A stretch of DNA of 64,000 nt from Streptomyces sp. NBC_00390 (GCF_036057275.1 NZ_CP107945.1:2790001-2854000), one strand, 5' to 3'; positions 32,748 through 43,187 are shown, numbered from the stretch's first letter. The notes: generated by a model from the letters alone, not told the origin. Translations and numbers: made by a program.

Positions 32748-33575
32748 GTCGCGCGGCGGATCAGCGCCGGCGATCTGGACGCCCGTGTCAACGATCCGCG
32801 CACCAAGGACCCCTCACGCCCGCAGGACGAGGTGGCCACGGTCTCCGCCGCGCTGGACACCATGGCCTCGACCCTTCAGGGCAAGCTGCTGAGCGAGCAG
32901 CGGTTCACCGCCGACGTTGCGCACGAGCTGCGCACTCCGCTGACCGGCCTGAGCGCGGCCGCCGAACTGCTGCCGGAGGGGCGCCCGGCGGAGCTCGTAC
33001 GCGACCGGGTGCGGACGATGCGGTCGCTGACCGAGGATCTGCTGGAGATCTCCCGGCTGGACGCGGGCAGCGAGAGAGTCGATCTGGCGGTGCACGAGCT
33101 GCCGGAGCTGGCGGAGCGAGTGGTGCGGGCCTCCGGGACGGACACCGAGGTCCGGGTGGTGCGCGCGGCCAGTGTCGAGACCGACCGGCGGCGGCTGGAG
33201 CGGGTGCTCGGCAATCTCGTGTCCAATGCGCACCGGCACGGTCGACGGCCGGTGGAGATGGTCGTGGACGGCCCGGTGGTGACGGTCCGTGACCATGGTG
33301 CGGGCTATCCGGACCATCTGGTGGAGCACGGGCCGCAGCGGTTCCGGACCGACGGCGGCAGCAAGGGGCACGATCTCGGACTGACCATCGCCGTGGGGCA
33401 GTCGGCGGTCATCGGGGCGGAACTGCGGTTCCTGAACGATCCGGAGGGCGGCGCCGTCGCCCGGGTCACGCTGCCGGAGTACGTACGGTCACGGGATTCG
33501 ATGAGATGTCAGACGGCAATCAGGGCTGCGATTCGTCCGATTCGTAGACATATTGAGCTAGTTTGCGTGGCATGA
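32748..33575 (+). pseudogene. Sensor kinase fragment lacking its sensor half
   Basis: Begins in the HAMP domain (VARRISAGDLDARVNDPRTKDPSRPQDEVATV) and contains an intact HisKA (VAHELRTPLTGL) and HATPase region (LGNLVSNAHRHG, VRDHGAGYPD, SKGHDLGLTIA). The transmembrane and extracellular sensor are absent. Its frame is +1 relative to the lipoprotein. GTG 32832 or ATG 32862 could restart a soluble kinase domain, but no ribosome site is evident. A deletion joining lipoprotein and kinase is the simplest explanation. Confidence 0.65.
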
Positions 33576-34954
33576 CCGCACCCACGGCGGACACTCCCCC
33601 GCCGGAGCCACGCCTCACCAGGCGCCGGGGCGTCGAACTCTCGCTCCTGGTCTGCGCCGTCCTCATCTCCGTCTACGGCTACATCGGCGTCGGTCTCGCA
33701 CGCAGCGGGGCCGTGCCACCCGACGCAGTGGGCTACGGTGCCGGCCTGGGAGTCCTCGCACTCCTCGCCCATCTCGCCGTACGCTTCCGCGCCCCCTACG
33801 CCGACCCGCTGCTGCTGCCCATCGCGGTGCTGCTCAACGGCATCGGCCTGGTGCTGATCTACCGGCTCGACCTGGAGACTCCCGGCTACCGGGCCGCGCC
33901 GACCCAGCTGGTGTGGTCCGCGCTCGGGGTCGCGCTGTTCACCGCGGCCGTGATCGCCCTGAGCGACCACCGGGTGCTGCAGCGGTACGCGTATGTCTCG
34001 GTCACCGCCGCCCTTGCCCTGCTGACCATGCCGATCTTCTTCCCGGCCGTGAACGGCGCGAAGATCTGGATCCGCGTCGGCGGACTGTCCTTCCAGCCGG
34101 GCGAGTTCGCGAAGATCCTGCTCGCGGTCTTCTTCGCCGCGTATCTGGCCGCCAACAGCAACGCCCTCGCCTGCACGGGCCGCAGAATCATCAGCAGGCT
34201 CCAGCTGCCCACCGGCCGCGTACTCGGTCCCGTGCTGGCGGTCTGGGCGGTCAGCGTGGGCGTGCTGGTGGTGGAGCGGGACCTCGGCTCGTCGCTGCTC
34301 TTCTTCGGACTGTTCGTCATCATGCTGTACGTGGCGACCGGCCGGACCGGCTGGATCGCCGTCGGACTGGTGCTCGCCGCGGCGGGGGCATTCGCCGTCG
34401 GCTCCCTCGAGCCCCATGTCCACGGCCGGGTCGAGGACTGGCTGCACCCCTTCGCGACCATCGAGGCGGGCCAGGGGCCCAACCAGCTCGCCCAGTCGCT
34501 GTTCTCGTTCGCGTCCGGCGGCATGCTCGGCACCGGACTGGGCCGTGGGCACTCGATCCTGATCGGCTTCGCCGCCAAGTCCGACTTCATCCTCGCCACC
34601 GCGGGTGAAGAACTGGGTCTGGTGGGTCTGATGGCCATCGTCCTGCTGTACGCGCTGCTGGTGGAGCGCGGCTACCGGGCGGGGCTGGCCCTGCGCGACC
34701 CGTTCGGGCGGCTGCTCGCCGTCGGCCTGGCCTCGATCGTCGCGATTCAGGTCTTCGTCATCGCCGGCGGGGTGACGGGCCTGATCCCGCTCACCGGCAT
34801 GGCGATGCCGTTCCTCGCCCAGGGCGGTTCGTCCGTCGTCACCAACTGGGTCATCGTCGCACTGCTGATCAAGGTCAGCGACTCGGCCCGCACGCCCGAG
34901 CGGGCACCGGTCGAGCCGGGTGTCGTCGCCGAATCCATGGAGGCCGGACGGTGA
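33572..34954 (+). CDS. SEDS-family FtsW/RodA-like glycosyltransferase
   Basis: 460 residues with about ten membrane helices. SEDS hallmarks: NGAKIWIRVGGLSFQPGEFAKILLAVFFAAYLA, ERDLGSSLLFFGLFVIMLYVATGR, GHSILIGFAAKSDFILATAGEELGLVG and LIPLTGMAMPFLAQGGSSVVTNWV. These proteins polymerise peptidoglycan glycan strands together with a class B PBP, encoded here right after with a four-base overlap. It is probably one of the extra, non-dcw SEDS/PBP pairs of Streptomyces (like SCO5302/5301 by recollection). Start ATG 33572. Confidence 0.9.
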   Translation: MTAPTADTPPPEPRLTRRRGVELSLLVCAVLISVYGYIGVGLARSGAVPPDAVGYGAGLGVLALLAHLAVRFRAPYADPLLLPIAVLLNGIGLVLIYRLDLETPGYRAAPTQLVWSALGVALFTAAVIALSDHRVLQRYAYVSVTAALALLTMPIFFPAVNGAKIWIRVGGLSFQPGEFAKILLAVFFAAYLAANSNALACTGRRIISRLQLPTGRVLGPVLAVWAVSVGVLVVERDLGSSLLFFGLFVIMLYVATGRTGWIAVGLVLAAAGAFAVGSLEPHVHGRVEDWLHPFATIEAGQGPNQLAQSLFSFASGGMLGTGLGRGHSILIGFAAKSDFILATAGEELGLVGLMAIVLLYALLVERGYRAGLALRDPFGRLLAVGLASIVAIQVFVIAGGVTGLIPLTGMAMPFLAQGGSSVVTNWVIVALLIKVSDSARTPERAPVEPGVVAESMEAGR

Positions 34955-36417
34955 TCCGCTGCATCCGGCACGCCGCGGTGTTCTGTCTGCTGCTGCTCGT
35001 CGCCCTGCTGGTCAATGCCGCGCGGGTGCAGGTCGTCCAGTCCGACCGCCTCGACAGCAACCCGGCCAACCGGCGCCTCGCCATTGCCCGTTACGCCGAA
35101 CCGCGCGGCAACATCCTGGTGGACGGCAAGCCGGTCACCGGATCTCGGGACAGCGGGCAGCAACTGCGCTACGAGCGCACCTACGTCCACGGCCCGATGT
35201 ACGCTCCGGTGACCGGGTACGCCTCCCAGACCTATGGCACCAGCATGGTCGAACACGCCGAGGACGGCACCCTTGCCGGTACCAGCGACCTGCTCGCACC
35301 GCTGCCGCTGCTGCACGAGCTGACCCGCTTCCGGCCGGGGGCCGGCCACGTGGTCACCACCATCAGGGCCTCCATGCAGAAGGCGGCGTACGACGGGCTC
35401 GGCGGCCGGCGGGGCGCGGTCGCGGCGATCGAGCCGGGCACGGGCCGGATCCTGGCGCTGGTCAGCAGCCCGTCGTACGACCCCGGGGTGCTGTCGGGCA
35501 CCGGGGAAGAGGTCACGGGTGCCTGGCAGCGGCTGAACGGGCTCATGAGTCAGCCGATGCTCAACCGGGCGATCCGGCAGACATATCCGCCGGGCTCGAC
35601 GTTCAAGATCGTGACAGCCGCCGCGGCACTGGACGCGGGAGTCGTCGACCATGTGGACGCGCCGACCGGTGCGCCCGATCCGTACATCCTGCCCGGCACG
35701 CGCACCAGGCTCCCCAACGAGGCGGACCGCTGCCGCAACGCCTCGCTCGCGTACGCGATCCAGTGGTCGTGCAACACGGTGATGGCGCATCTCGGGGTGA
35801 AGATCGGGCTGGCCGGGATGCTGAAGGCGGTCGGCGGGTTCGGCTTCAACGACCGGACCCTGAGGATTCCGTCGCCGGTGTCCCCGTCGAACTTCGACAC
35901 GGACATGAGCGACGACCAGCTGGCGCTGTCGTCGATCGGGCAGTTCGACACGACGGCGACGCCGCTGCAGATGGCGATGGTGTCCGCGGCGGTCGCGGGC
36001 GGCGGGCATCTCAAGTACCCCTATCTGGTGGAACGGGTGACGAGGTCGGACGGCGACACGATCGCCCACTACGGCCGGCGGCCGTACCGGCAGGCGATGT
36101 ACCCGGCGACCGCGCACCAGCTGCAGCGGCTGATGGTGCGGGTCGTCGAGGAGGGCACCGGCAGCAACGCCGCGATCAAGGGCGCCACGGTGGGCGGCAA
36201 GACCGGCACGGCCCAGCACGGCGTGGGCAACTCCGGTACGCCGTACGCCTGGTTCATCTCATGGGCGCAGGCGCACGGGGCGCCGCAGGCGGCGGTCGCG
36301 GTCGCGGTGGTCGTCGAGGACACCTCCGTGAACCGTGCGGACATCAGCGGGGGCGGCAGCGCGGCGCCGATCGCACGCGCGGTCATGGAGGCGGCGTTGC
36401 GGACCTCCAGGAGCTAG
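34951..36417 (+). CDS. Class B penicillin-binding protein (transpeptidase)
   Basis: 488 residues from GTG 34951. N-terminal membrane anchor VFCLLLLVALLVNAARV, pedestal to about 160, then the transpeptidase: Ser216-x-x-Lys219 (STFK), SCN at 273-275, KTGT at 417. It cross-links peptidoglycan beside its SEDS partner. The stop TAG (36415-36417) lies in the left end of a MITE, whose TA target duplication supplies part of the codon. Confidence 0.93.
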   Translation: MIRCIRHAAVFCLLLLVALLVNAARVQVVQSDRLDSNPANRRLAIARYAEPRGNILVDGKPVTGSRDSGQQLRYERTYVHGPMYAPVTGYASQTYGTSMVEHAEDGTLAGTSDLLAPLPLLHELTRFRPGAGHVVTTIRASMQKAAYDGLGGRRGAVAAIEPGTGRILALVSSPSYDPGVLSGTGEEVTGAWQRLNGLMSQPMLNRAIRQTYPPGSTFKIVTAAAALDAGVVDHVDAPTGAPDPYILPGTRTRLPNEADRCRNASLAYAIQWSCNTVMAHLGVKIGLAGMLKAVGGFGFNDRTLRIPSPVSPSNFDTDMSDDQLALSSIGQFDTTATPLQMAMVSAAVAGGGHLKYPYLVERVTRSDGDTIAHYGRRPYRQAMYPATAHQLQRLMVRVVEEGTGSNAAIKGATVGGKTGTAQHGVGNSGTPYAWFISWAQAHGAPQAAVAVAVVVEDTSVNRADISGGGSAAPIARAVMEAALRTSRS

Positions 36418-36582
36418 GCCCTGTCCGGGCGATCTTCGAGGATCAGCCTGCGGCGTCAGATGCGGTACATCGCAAGGCGGAGGATCGCCCTCGTACTGGA
36501 CGTACTTGGGCGACTCCGACAACACAGCGAGGTGCCGTAGCTGTCGTCGCGGGCCCGACAAGATCGCCCGGACAGGGCCTAG
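36414..36582. mobile_element. MITE-like element with perfect 23-bp inverted ends
   Basis: Ends are perfect inverted repeats (36414-36436 and 36560-36582) starting CTAGGCCCTGTCCGGGCG. The likely element is GGCCCTGTCC...GGACAGGGCC with TA duplicated on both sides (36415-36416, 36580-36581), as for IS630/Tc1-mariner relatives. It is 169 bp, non-coding, and could fold into one large hairpin that terminates the SEDS/PBP operon. The sequence looks like a family dispersed in Streptomyces genomes. Confidence 0.85.
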
Positions 36583-36598
36583 GGCGACGGCAGGCGTA

Positions 36599-39179
36599 TC
36601 ACCCCTCGCCGCCGTCCGGTCGCGTCGGTGACACCAGAGAGGCGACCGGGCCGAGAGGGTTCCAGTCCCTGTCGCGCCCGGTGAGCCGGGCGGTCACCCG
36701 GCGCCAGGCCGCGGCGTCGGTGCCGAGCCGGCCGCGGACGAGGGCGGCGACCTCGTCCACGGCGGCCCGTATCTGCCGCGGCGCGTCGGTGCGGCGCCTG
36801 GCCGCGTTGAGGTAGGACAGGACCAGAGCGGCCGGAGCGGCTTCATGAACGAGATACCGGCCCGACAGATGGCCCGCCGCCAGAAGATGGTCCAGCTGAC
36901 GGCCCAGCGGCTCGCTGTGGCGGCCGCCGAGACCGTGCCGGAGGCGGGCGCGCGTCAGCTCCGGACTGCTCGGGACCCTGTCGTACGCCGGCTCGGGAAG
37001 CCGTTCCGCATGGCGCAGCTTCAGGCCGAGCGGGGCGTCGGGGAGGTTGACCAGCTGGTCCCAGTGCGGGATCGGCTCGCGAAGATGCTCTGCCTCCAGG
37101 CTCTTCCAGTCCGGCTCGGCGGCCGTCCGGCGGATCACATCGGCCGTCTGCCAGTGCCTCTCGCACCGGCGCAGGCGCTTGGCGAGCTTCTCCGTGGACA
37201 GTTCGCGCTCGGCACGGGCCTGGATGACGGCGAGGGGGTCGTCCGCGGCCAGGGCCTTCTGGCAGAGTCCGGCCGCGGCCTGGCCCAGATGCCCGGCGTC
37301 CACCAGCGCGGAGAGACGCTGCGGGCCGCCGTACCGCAGGAGGTTGAGGCAGCCGACGAGTTGCTGGACAAGGCTCAGCGGCTTGCCCATCCGGGCGAAG
37401 ACCTCCTCGATGAGGTCCGGTTCGGCCGATCGGAGCCACAGGACGCCACCTGGCGGGGTGGCCACGGGATCGGACCGCAGCTCGGTCAGGAGCCCGGCGG
37501 TCAGCGGGCCGGGGGACATGATGACGCGGAGTGTGATGTGACGGTGCCCGCTGTTTCGCAGGAGGGCGAGGTCGACGGCCGGATCGTGGAGGTCGGCAAG
37601 GCGGTCCTCGAGTTCGTCGTTCAGCCACCGTGACTGCGTGGCGAGGATCCGCAGCGCCTCGGGGTCGCCCAGCCGAAGAAGGTGGTCGAAGGCCGCGCGG
37701 GGCGTCCGGTCGTACCGGAGCAGATAGGCGGCGAGCCGCCACGGCGCGTCGGCCCCGAGCCTGGGCAGTACGGCGGCGAGCGCCTCGGGCGGGGCCAGGC
37801 ACAGCAGTGTCCCCGGCGGCCATGTCCACAGGTGGTTTCCGCGCTCGAGCAGCCTCAGCGCACTGTCGGGAGTGGTGGGGGCAGCGGTCCGGAACAGCCT
37901 GCCGTCGTCCATGCCGATGTCCTCGCGCCAGGCGGCGAGTGCCGCCGGATCGACGGCCGCCGTGGTGCGGGAGCGGTCGAGGAGCTCGGGCCAGGTCGCT
38001 CCGCCGCCCCGCCGGCCGCCGCGGCCGCACTGTGCGCCGGACGCCTCCCCTTCGGACGCCTCCCCTTCGGGCACGTCCCCTTCGGACGCCTCCCCGGGCG
38101 CAGCCTCCGGTGCCCGGTCGGACGCTGCGTCGCACGCTGCGGCGGCGAGCCGCAGCCAGGCGTCCGTGTCGCTGCCCAGTTCCTGGTCCAGACGCGCGGC
38201 GAGTGCCCCGCTCCATGCGGTGGGGAAGGACAGCCGCCGCCAGTCGTGCGGGAGGGCCAGCAGCAGGCGGGCGGGCAGTACGTCCAGCAGGTCGTCGGTC
38301 TGGAGGATGCCGTGGGCGTAGGCGCTCTCCACGGTGTGCGCGCACGAACGGCAGCTCTGCGGACGCGTCGCCCTTGCCCCTTCCCGGGTGGGAGCGGCGC
38401 ACCAGCCGTCGTCCGGTCGGATGCCGTGGGCGCGACATGCCTCCATCAGCCAGTCCGGGGTCTCGAGCCCCGGAGCGTCGTCGTGGTCGTGCCGGGCCAG
38501 ATACCGCAGGCTGCCGGGGTCGTCCGGCAGCGGGACGTCCCCCGGCGCGAGGGCCAGCAGGAGGTCCAGGGCGCTGAGCGCGGCCCGTTGCCTCGCGCCG
38601 ATCGGAGCGTCGGGAGGTGACGGCTGCGGTTCAGGAAGTACGGACGGGGGTTCGGATGCCGGCGCCGTCACGGGGCCACCGGCCTCCGACGGGCCCGGAT
38701 ATGTGGCCTGCTCACCCGCCGTCTGCCCGGCCATCGTGATCAGCTCGGTCAGCGTGCCGGTGAAGTGGGGCAGCCGCTGTGTCAGCGCCGTCCACGCGGC
38801 CGGACGGTGCGCGAGGTGCTCCTGGACCAGGGCGTGCAGCGCTGCCCGTGTCCCATCGCCGAGCAGGTCGCGCTCGGCCAGATGCGCCAGCGCGTCGACC
38901 GCGCGAGGGGCGGGGCGGGCGGTCCTGAGAAGTCCGGCGGGGTCGAGGAGGTCTGCGCGGACCATGCCCTCCGCCCATGTGGCGGCGGCGTGGTCGAGCG
39001 GCTCCTCGGCCAGTCGCCTCTGCGGTGGGGTCAGGTTGCCGCTGATGCGGCCGCCTGCCCGCCAGGGCTCGTTCAGCAACCTGAGCCGGAACGCCGGGCC
39101 CCGCCTGGCCGGTCGGATCCCGCATCAGCCGCACGATCCATCGCTGTGGCCCCGTCAGGTCCTCCTGCGGATATGGCAT
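36599..39179 (-). CDS. Large uncharacterised protein, probable frameshift near the 5' end
   Basis: The long frame (36599-39079, 826 codons) starts without a ribosome site, inside what looks like coding sequence. A better N-terminus, [21 protein letters not shown], lies at ATG 39179 with GGGGGAG ahead, in another frame. It would join [33 protein letters not shown] by an indel near 39105. The protein is Leu/Ala/Arg-rich and helical, with a possible CRSCAH zinc pair and an acidic repeat ([12 protein letters not shown]). It resembles no enzyme I know. Either a recent frameshift or an assembly error. Confidence 0.55.
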
Positions 39180-39279
39180 CACGCGCTCCCCCGTTCGCCT
39201 CTGCTCGGTGAGACGTGATCAATCCGACCACACGCCACTGACAACGCCGTCGGACGGCCCGGACCTGGACACTGGCGGC

Positions 39280-40335
39280 ATGAACGTGCCGGAAACACTG
39301 GAGATGATCGAGCGGCTCGACCCGGTGCTGAGCGCCTTCACGGAGGTCTGGGCAGAGCGCGCCCTGTCCGGCGAGCGCGACGCCGACTCCGGACTCCCCC
39401 TGTCCGGGCTGCCGTTCGCGGTGAAAGGACCGTCGGGCATCCGCTCGTACGCGGCACGGCGGCTGATCGCGGCGGGCGCGGTGCCGGTCGGATCGACGGC
39501 TGTGCCGGGGCCTGGCACGTACTGGCAGACGTGGGGGCTCGGCGCGCACGGGCCCACCCGTAACCCCTGGCGGGCGGACCGTACGCCGGGCGGCTCGTCC
39601 GCGGGCTCCGCCGCTGCGGTCGCCGTGGGCATGGTGGGCCTGGCGACCGGCAGCGACGGAGCGGGATCGGTACGGATCCCGGCGGCCTGGTGCGGGGTCT
39701 TCGGGCTGAAGACGACGCACGGGCTGTTTCCGTCCCCTGACCGGACGGGCCTGGCCACGGCGGGGGTGCTGACCCGCACGGCGGAGGGGGCGCGCGGGTA
39801 TCTGCGCGCGGTGCTGGACGCCTACGAGCCGGTGGCTCCCGTGCTTCCGCTACGAGCGGTGTGGTCCCCGGACCTGGGCTTCGCGGCGACGGACCAGGAG
39901 GTCGCGGCGGTCGCGCGGGCGGCGGTGGAACGGCTGGAGTCCGCGGGGGTCGTACGGACGGTGGGGGCGGGTTGGGCACTGCTCGACCCCAGGGACGCGT
40001 GGACCCGGGTGCGGGCGGGCCGGCCCGGGGCGGGCGCGGCGGTGCGGGCCGAGAACGACCGCCGGCTCGACGGGCTGTTCGCCGGGGCGGACCTGCTGCT
40101 GACCCCGGCGACGCCCAACCGGCCGCATGGCCACGAGGGCCCGGGTGATCTCTACTCCACTGCGCTGACCTGGGCGTTCAACCTGAGCGGCCATCCGGCG
40201 GCGAGCATCCCCGCAGGCTTCACGAGCGACGGCTGCCCGGTCGGACTGCAACTGGTGGCGGTGCGCGGCGCGGACGTCTCACTGGTCGAAATGGCGGTGG
40301 CGGCGGAGCGTGGGCTGAATATCGTGCGGCCATGA
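39280..40335 (+). CDS. Amidase signature family protein, short form
   Basis: 351 residues. Amidase signature triad visible: Lys49 (FAVKGPSG), cis-Ser and nucleophile region [43 protein letters not shown]. The C-terminus [29 protein letters not shown] is also typical. About 100 residues shorter than common amidases, with the loss in the middle section, so the substrate pocket differs. Start is ATG 39280; a GTG at 39208 is possible but has no better site. Coupled to the DUF3291 gene by ATGA. Confidence 0.85.
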   Translation: MNVPETLEMIERLDPVLSAFTEVWAERALSGERDADSGLPLSGLPFAVKGPSGIRSYAARRLIAAGAVPVGSTAVPGPGTYWQTWGLGAHGPTRNPWRADRTPGGSSAGSAAAVAVGMVGLATGSDGAGSVRIPAAWCGVFGLKTTHGLFPSPDRTGLATAGVLTRTAEGARGYLRAVLDAYEPVAPVLPLRAVWSPDLGFAATDQEVAAVARAAVERLESAGVVRTVGAGWALLDPRDAWTRVRAGRPGAGAAVRAENDRRLDGLFAGADLLLTPATPNRPHGHEGPGDLYSTALTWAFNLSGHPAASIPAGFTSDGCPVGLQLVAVRGADVSLVEMAVAAERGLNIVRP

Positions 40336-40778
40336 CCTACGAACTCGCCCAGGTGAACATAGGCCGCCTCAAACATCCCTTGGAATCCCCGGAGTTGAAG
40401 GACTTCGTGGACAATCTCGACCCTGTGAACGCCGTCGCCGACGCCGCGGACGGCTTCGTCTGGCGGCTCCAGAACGACACCGGCAACGCGACGGATCTCC
40501 GGGTCTTCGGCGACGACTGGCTGCTGGTGAACATGTCGGTGTGGCGCGACACGAATGCGCTGACGGCGTTCATGTACCAGGGCATGCACCGCGAACTGCT
40601 GGCTCGGCGCTACGAGTTCTTCGAACGGGTGCTTGAGGTCATGACCACGATGTGGTGGGTGGAATCGGGCCATCGTCCGACGGTGCGCGAGGCCGAGGAA
40701 CGTCTGCTGCATGTGCGGGAACACGGGCCGACAGAGCATGCGTTCACGTTGCGGAAGCCGTTCCCGCCGCCGTCCTGA
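40332..40778 (+). CDS. DUF3291 family protein
   Basis: 148 residues. The whole length is a DUF3291 (ferredoxin-like/monooxygenase-like) domain: [62 protein letters not shown] and [18 protein letters not shown]. Function unknown. It overlaps the amidase gene by four bases, so the two probably act in one process. A hairpin terminator follows. Confidence 0.88.
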   Translation: MTYELAQVNIGRLKHPLESPELKDFVDNLDPVNAVADAADGFVWRLQNDTGNATDLRVFGDDWLLVNMSVWRDTNALTAFMYQGMHRELLARRYEFFERVLEVMTTMWWVESGHRPTVREAEERLLHVREHGPTEHAFTLRKPFPPPS

Positions 40779-40781
40779 CGG

Positions 40782-40820
40782 CGTGGTCGGCCACTGACGG
40801 GACGCCACCGGCCGACCACG
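40782..40820 (+). terminator. Terminator after DUF3291
   Basis: CGTGGTCGGCC (40782-40792) pairs with GGCCGACCACG (40810-40820), 11 bp perfect, 17-base loop. Confidence 0.65.
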
Positions 40821-40920
40821 GTCAGGTCGAGGCCGACGGGGACGGGAGACCGGTCTTCATCCTCTGGCGGAACACGTCGACCGGCAGACAGACGGACGGC
40901 CAAGGTTGACCAGCCCGCTC

Positions 40921-40954
40921 TCAGTCCCTCTCAGCCCCTCTCAGCCCCTCTCAG
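40921..40954. repeat. 10-bp tandem repeat at the stop of the ADP-ribosylglycohydrolase gene
   Basis: TCAG(T/C)CCCTC repeats about 3.4 times. The tca of one unit is the TGA stop codon of the minus-strand gene, so slippage here would alter the 3' untranslated region rather than the protein. Confidence 0.75.
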
Positions 40955-41859
40955 CCGCCCGGAAGCGCCTCACGGCGGGTCAGCCATTCCTGTGGGACGC
41001 CCTCGGTGCCCTTCGCCGCGCCCACGATGCCGCCCGTGATCGCACATGTCGTGTCGACGTCCCCGAAGCCCTCCGCCGTGGACCAGAGCGCGGCCCACAG
41101 ATCGTCGTGGTGGCGGGCCGCCGTCCAGACCGCGAACGGCACGGTGTCGTCCGCGCGGATCCTCTGGCCGTTGCCGAGGATGTCCGACGCCTTCCAGGGC
41201 TCCGTCGTCAACGGCAGCTCCGCCGCGCGGGCCAGGCCCTCGCGGACCGCGCCGGGCGGGGTGCGGGAGGCGACCTCGGCGACGGTCAGCTCGCCGCGTG
41301 CGGACAGCGCCGCCGCCGTGGCGACGGCCACCGCGCCCGCCACGCCCTCGGGGTGGGCGTGGGTCACCCGGGCGGACAACTCGGCCTGTCGGCCGACCAG
41401 TTCCAGATCCTCGTGGAACCAGGCGCCGAGCGGAGCCACCCGCATCGCCGCGCCGTTGCCGAGGCTGCCCCCGTCGAACAGCCCGGGGGCGAGGGTGCGC
41501 CAGCTCGCGGGGTCCTCCAGGAGCTGGGGCAGCAGCATGTGCATGCCGTGGCCGTAGCCGCGCGCCGGATCGGCCTCGTATGTCAGGGCGAAGCAGGCGG
41601 CGAGCCGGTCCTGGTCGATCTCGCCGTGCAGGTCCAGCACGCGCTGGATCGCGAGCGCCATGGCCGTGTCATCCGTCCAGTGCCAGTCCGGCTCGGGCGG
41701 GGTGCGGCGTGCGCGGATCTCCTCGTACGCCTGCTCGCGGTCGCGGAAGAGCGGGAACCAGCGCTCGCCGAACGCGTCCCCGAGAGCGAGCGCTTCGAGA
41801 CTGCGGCGCGCGGCCGCCGGACCGGCGGGCGACGGTACGGAGGGGTCGGTGGTGGTCAT
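40951..41859 (-). CDS. ADP-ribosylglycohydrolase family protein
   Basis: 302 residues. ARH/DraG fold: N-terminal LEALALGDAFGERWF, metal-binding WHWTDDTAMALAIQRVL, GSLGNGAAMRVAPLGAWF and a C-terminal DVDTTCAITGGIVGAAKG (normally GDTDT-A). These motifs bind two Mg ions and remove ADP-ribose or related groups. Start ATG 41859, nine bases behind GGAAGG. It stands alone, with no ADP-ribosyltransferase gene nearby, so the target is unknown. Confidence 0.9.
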   Translation of the reverse strand: MTTTDPSVPSPAGPAAARRSLEALALGDAFGERWFPLFRDREQAYEEIRARRTPPEPDWHWTDDTAMALAIQRVLDLHGEIDQDRLAACFALTYEADPARGYGHGMHMLLPQLLEDPASWRTLAPGLFDGGSLGNGAAMRVAPLGAWFHEDLELVGRQAELSARVTHAHPEGVAGAVAVATAAALSARGELTVAEVASRTPPGAVREGLARAAELPLTTEPWKASDILGNGQRIRADDTVPFAVWTAARHHDDLWAALWSTAEGFGDVDTTCAITGGIVGAAKGTEGVPQEWLTRREALPGG

Positions 41860-41910
41860 GGCCGCCATCCTTCCGGGCGCCGCCGTCCGGCGCACACGCT
41901 TATGCGCGGG

Positions 41911-43023
41911 TCAGCCGGAGGCGCCCGCGCCCTCCGCGATCGCCTCCTCGACCTCCGTCACCCGCGCCTGCTCCTCGGCCGCGAACCGTTCCCGGTCGAG
42001 CTGCTCGGCGATCTCCTCGTCCTGGGACATCAGCAGGTCGAGGTTCGAGTCACCCATCTCGAAGACGCCCATGTCGAGATACGCCTTCTGCAGCCGCTCG
42101 CCCCACAGGCCGATGTCCTTGACACAGGGCACGATCCGGCTGAACAGCAGCTTGCGGAACAGATGCAGGTACTCGGACTGCTCGGAGAGCTCTGCCGCCT
42201 CCTGCTTCGGGATGCCGAAGTTCTCCAGCACCTCCACCCCGCGCAGCCGGTCGCGCATCAGATAGCAGCCCTCGATCACGAACTCCTCGCGCTCGCGCCG
42301 CTCGGCGTCGGTGAGCTGCTGGTAGTAGTCGCGCAGGGCCATACGCCCGAAGGCGACATGACGGGCCTCGTCCTGCATGACATACGCGAGGATCTGCTTG
42401 GGCAGCGGCTTGTCCGTGGTGTCGCGGATCATGCCGAAAGCGGCCAGCGCCAGACCCTCGATCAGCACCTGCATGCCGAGGTACGGCATGTCCCAGCGGG
42501 AGTCGCGCAGGGTGTCGCCGAGCAGTCCCTGAAGGTTGTCGTTGATCGGGTAGAGCATCCCGATCTTCTCGTGCAGGAAACGGCTGTAGATCTCGGCGTG
42601 CCGGGCCTCGTCCATGGTCTGGGTGGCGGAGTAGAACTTGGCGTCCAGGTCCGGCACCGACTCGACGATCCGCGCCGCGCACACCATGGCGCCCTGTTCG
42701 CCGTGCAGGAACTGGCTGAACTGCCAGGACGTGTAGTGCCGGCGCAGGTCGCCCTTGTCCTTGTCGGTGAGCTTGGCCCAGTACCGGGTGCCGTAGAGGG
42801 TGAGGACCTCGTCCGGCGTGCCGAGGGGGTCGTACGGATCGACCTCGAGGTCCCAGTCGATGCGCTTCTGGCCGTCCCACTGCTTGTCCTTGCCCTTCTG
42901 GTACAGGGCGAGGAGGCGGTCCCGGCCGTCTTCGTACTCCCAGCTGAAACGCGCCGAGCCGGACGCCGGGATCTCCCAGAGGGGGCGCTCGGGCGGGTGC
43001 ATGTAGCGATCTTGGGTCGACAC
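41911..43023 (-). CDS. Ferritin-like diiron protein
   Basis: 370 residues from GTG 43023 (AAGGAGCC ribosome site). Long helical bundle with Glu/His iron ligands: FLHGEQGAMVCAARI, QTMDEARHAEIYSRFLHEKI, QVLIEGLALAAFG and YVMQDEARHVAFGRMALRDYY. This is the four-helix E...ExxH...E...ExxH pattern of R2/AurF-type oxygenases. The C-terminus is acidic. Divergent from the AurF-like gene with a shared promoter region, as in several Streptomyces, where the two may act together. No substrate assigned. Confidence 0.85.
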   Translation of the reverse strand: MSTQDRYMHPPERPLWEIPASGSARFSWEYEDGRDRLLALYQKGKDKQWDGQKRIDWDLEVDPYDPLGTPDEVLTLYGTRYWAKLTDKDKGDLRRHYTSWQFSQFLHGEQGAMVCAARIVESVPDLDAKFYSATQTMDEARHAEIYSRFLHEKIGMLYPINDNLQGLLGDTLRDSRWDMPYLGMQVLIEGLALAAFGMIRDTTDKPLPKQILAYVMQDEARHVAFGRMALRDYYQQLTDAERREREEFVIEGCYLMRDRLRGVEVLENFGIPKQEAAELSEQSEYLHLFRKLLFSRIVPCVKDIGLWGERLQKAYLDMGVFEMGDSNLDLLMSQDEEIAEQLDRERFAAEEQARVTEVEEAIAEGAGASG

Positions 43024-43109
43024 AGGCGGCTCCTTCGCCTCGTATCCCTTGCACACAAGGACAGTTGGCAGGCTCACACGTTGGTAGACGGATAGTCAAC
43101 AAGTCGCGC

Positions 43110-43148
43110 ACAGGGATTGACGATGTTACTGACAGGGAGTCTCATAAC
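43110..43148. promoter_or_regulatory. Promoter with direct repeats for the AurF-like gene
   Basis: TTGACG (43117-43122) could be a -35 with TCTCAT or TCATAA as -10. ACAGGGA occurs at 43110-43116 and 43132-43138, 22 bp apart, around the -35. The TetR gene 44229 is a possible user. Confidence 0.4.
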
Positions 43149-43187
43149 CCTGACACCGGTAATCCCACCCGCGAGGTGCCCTCAGTC

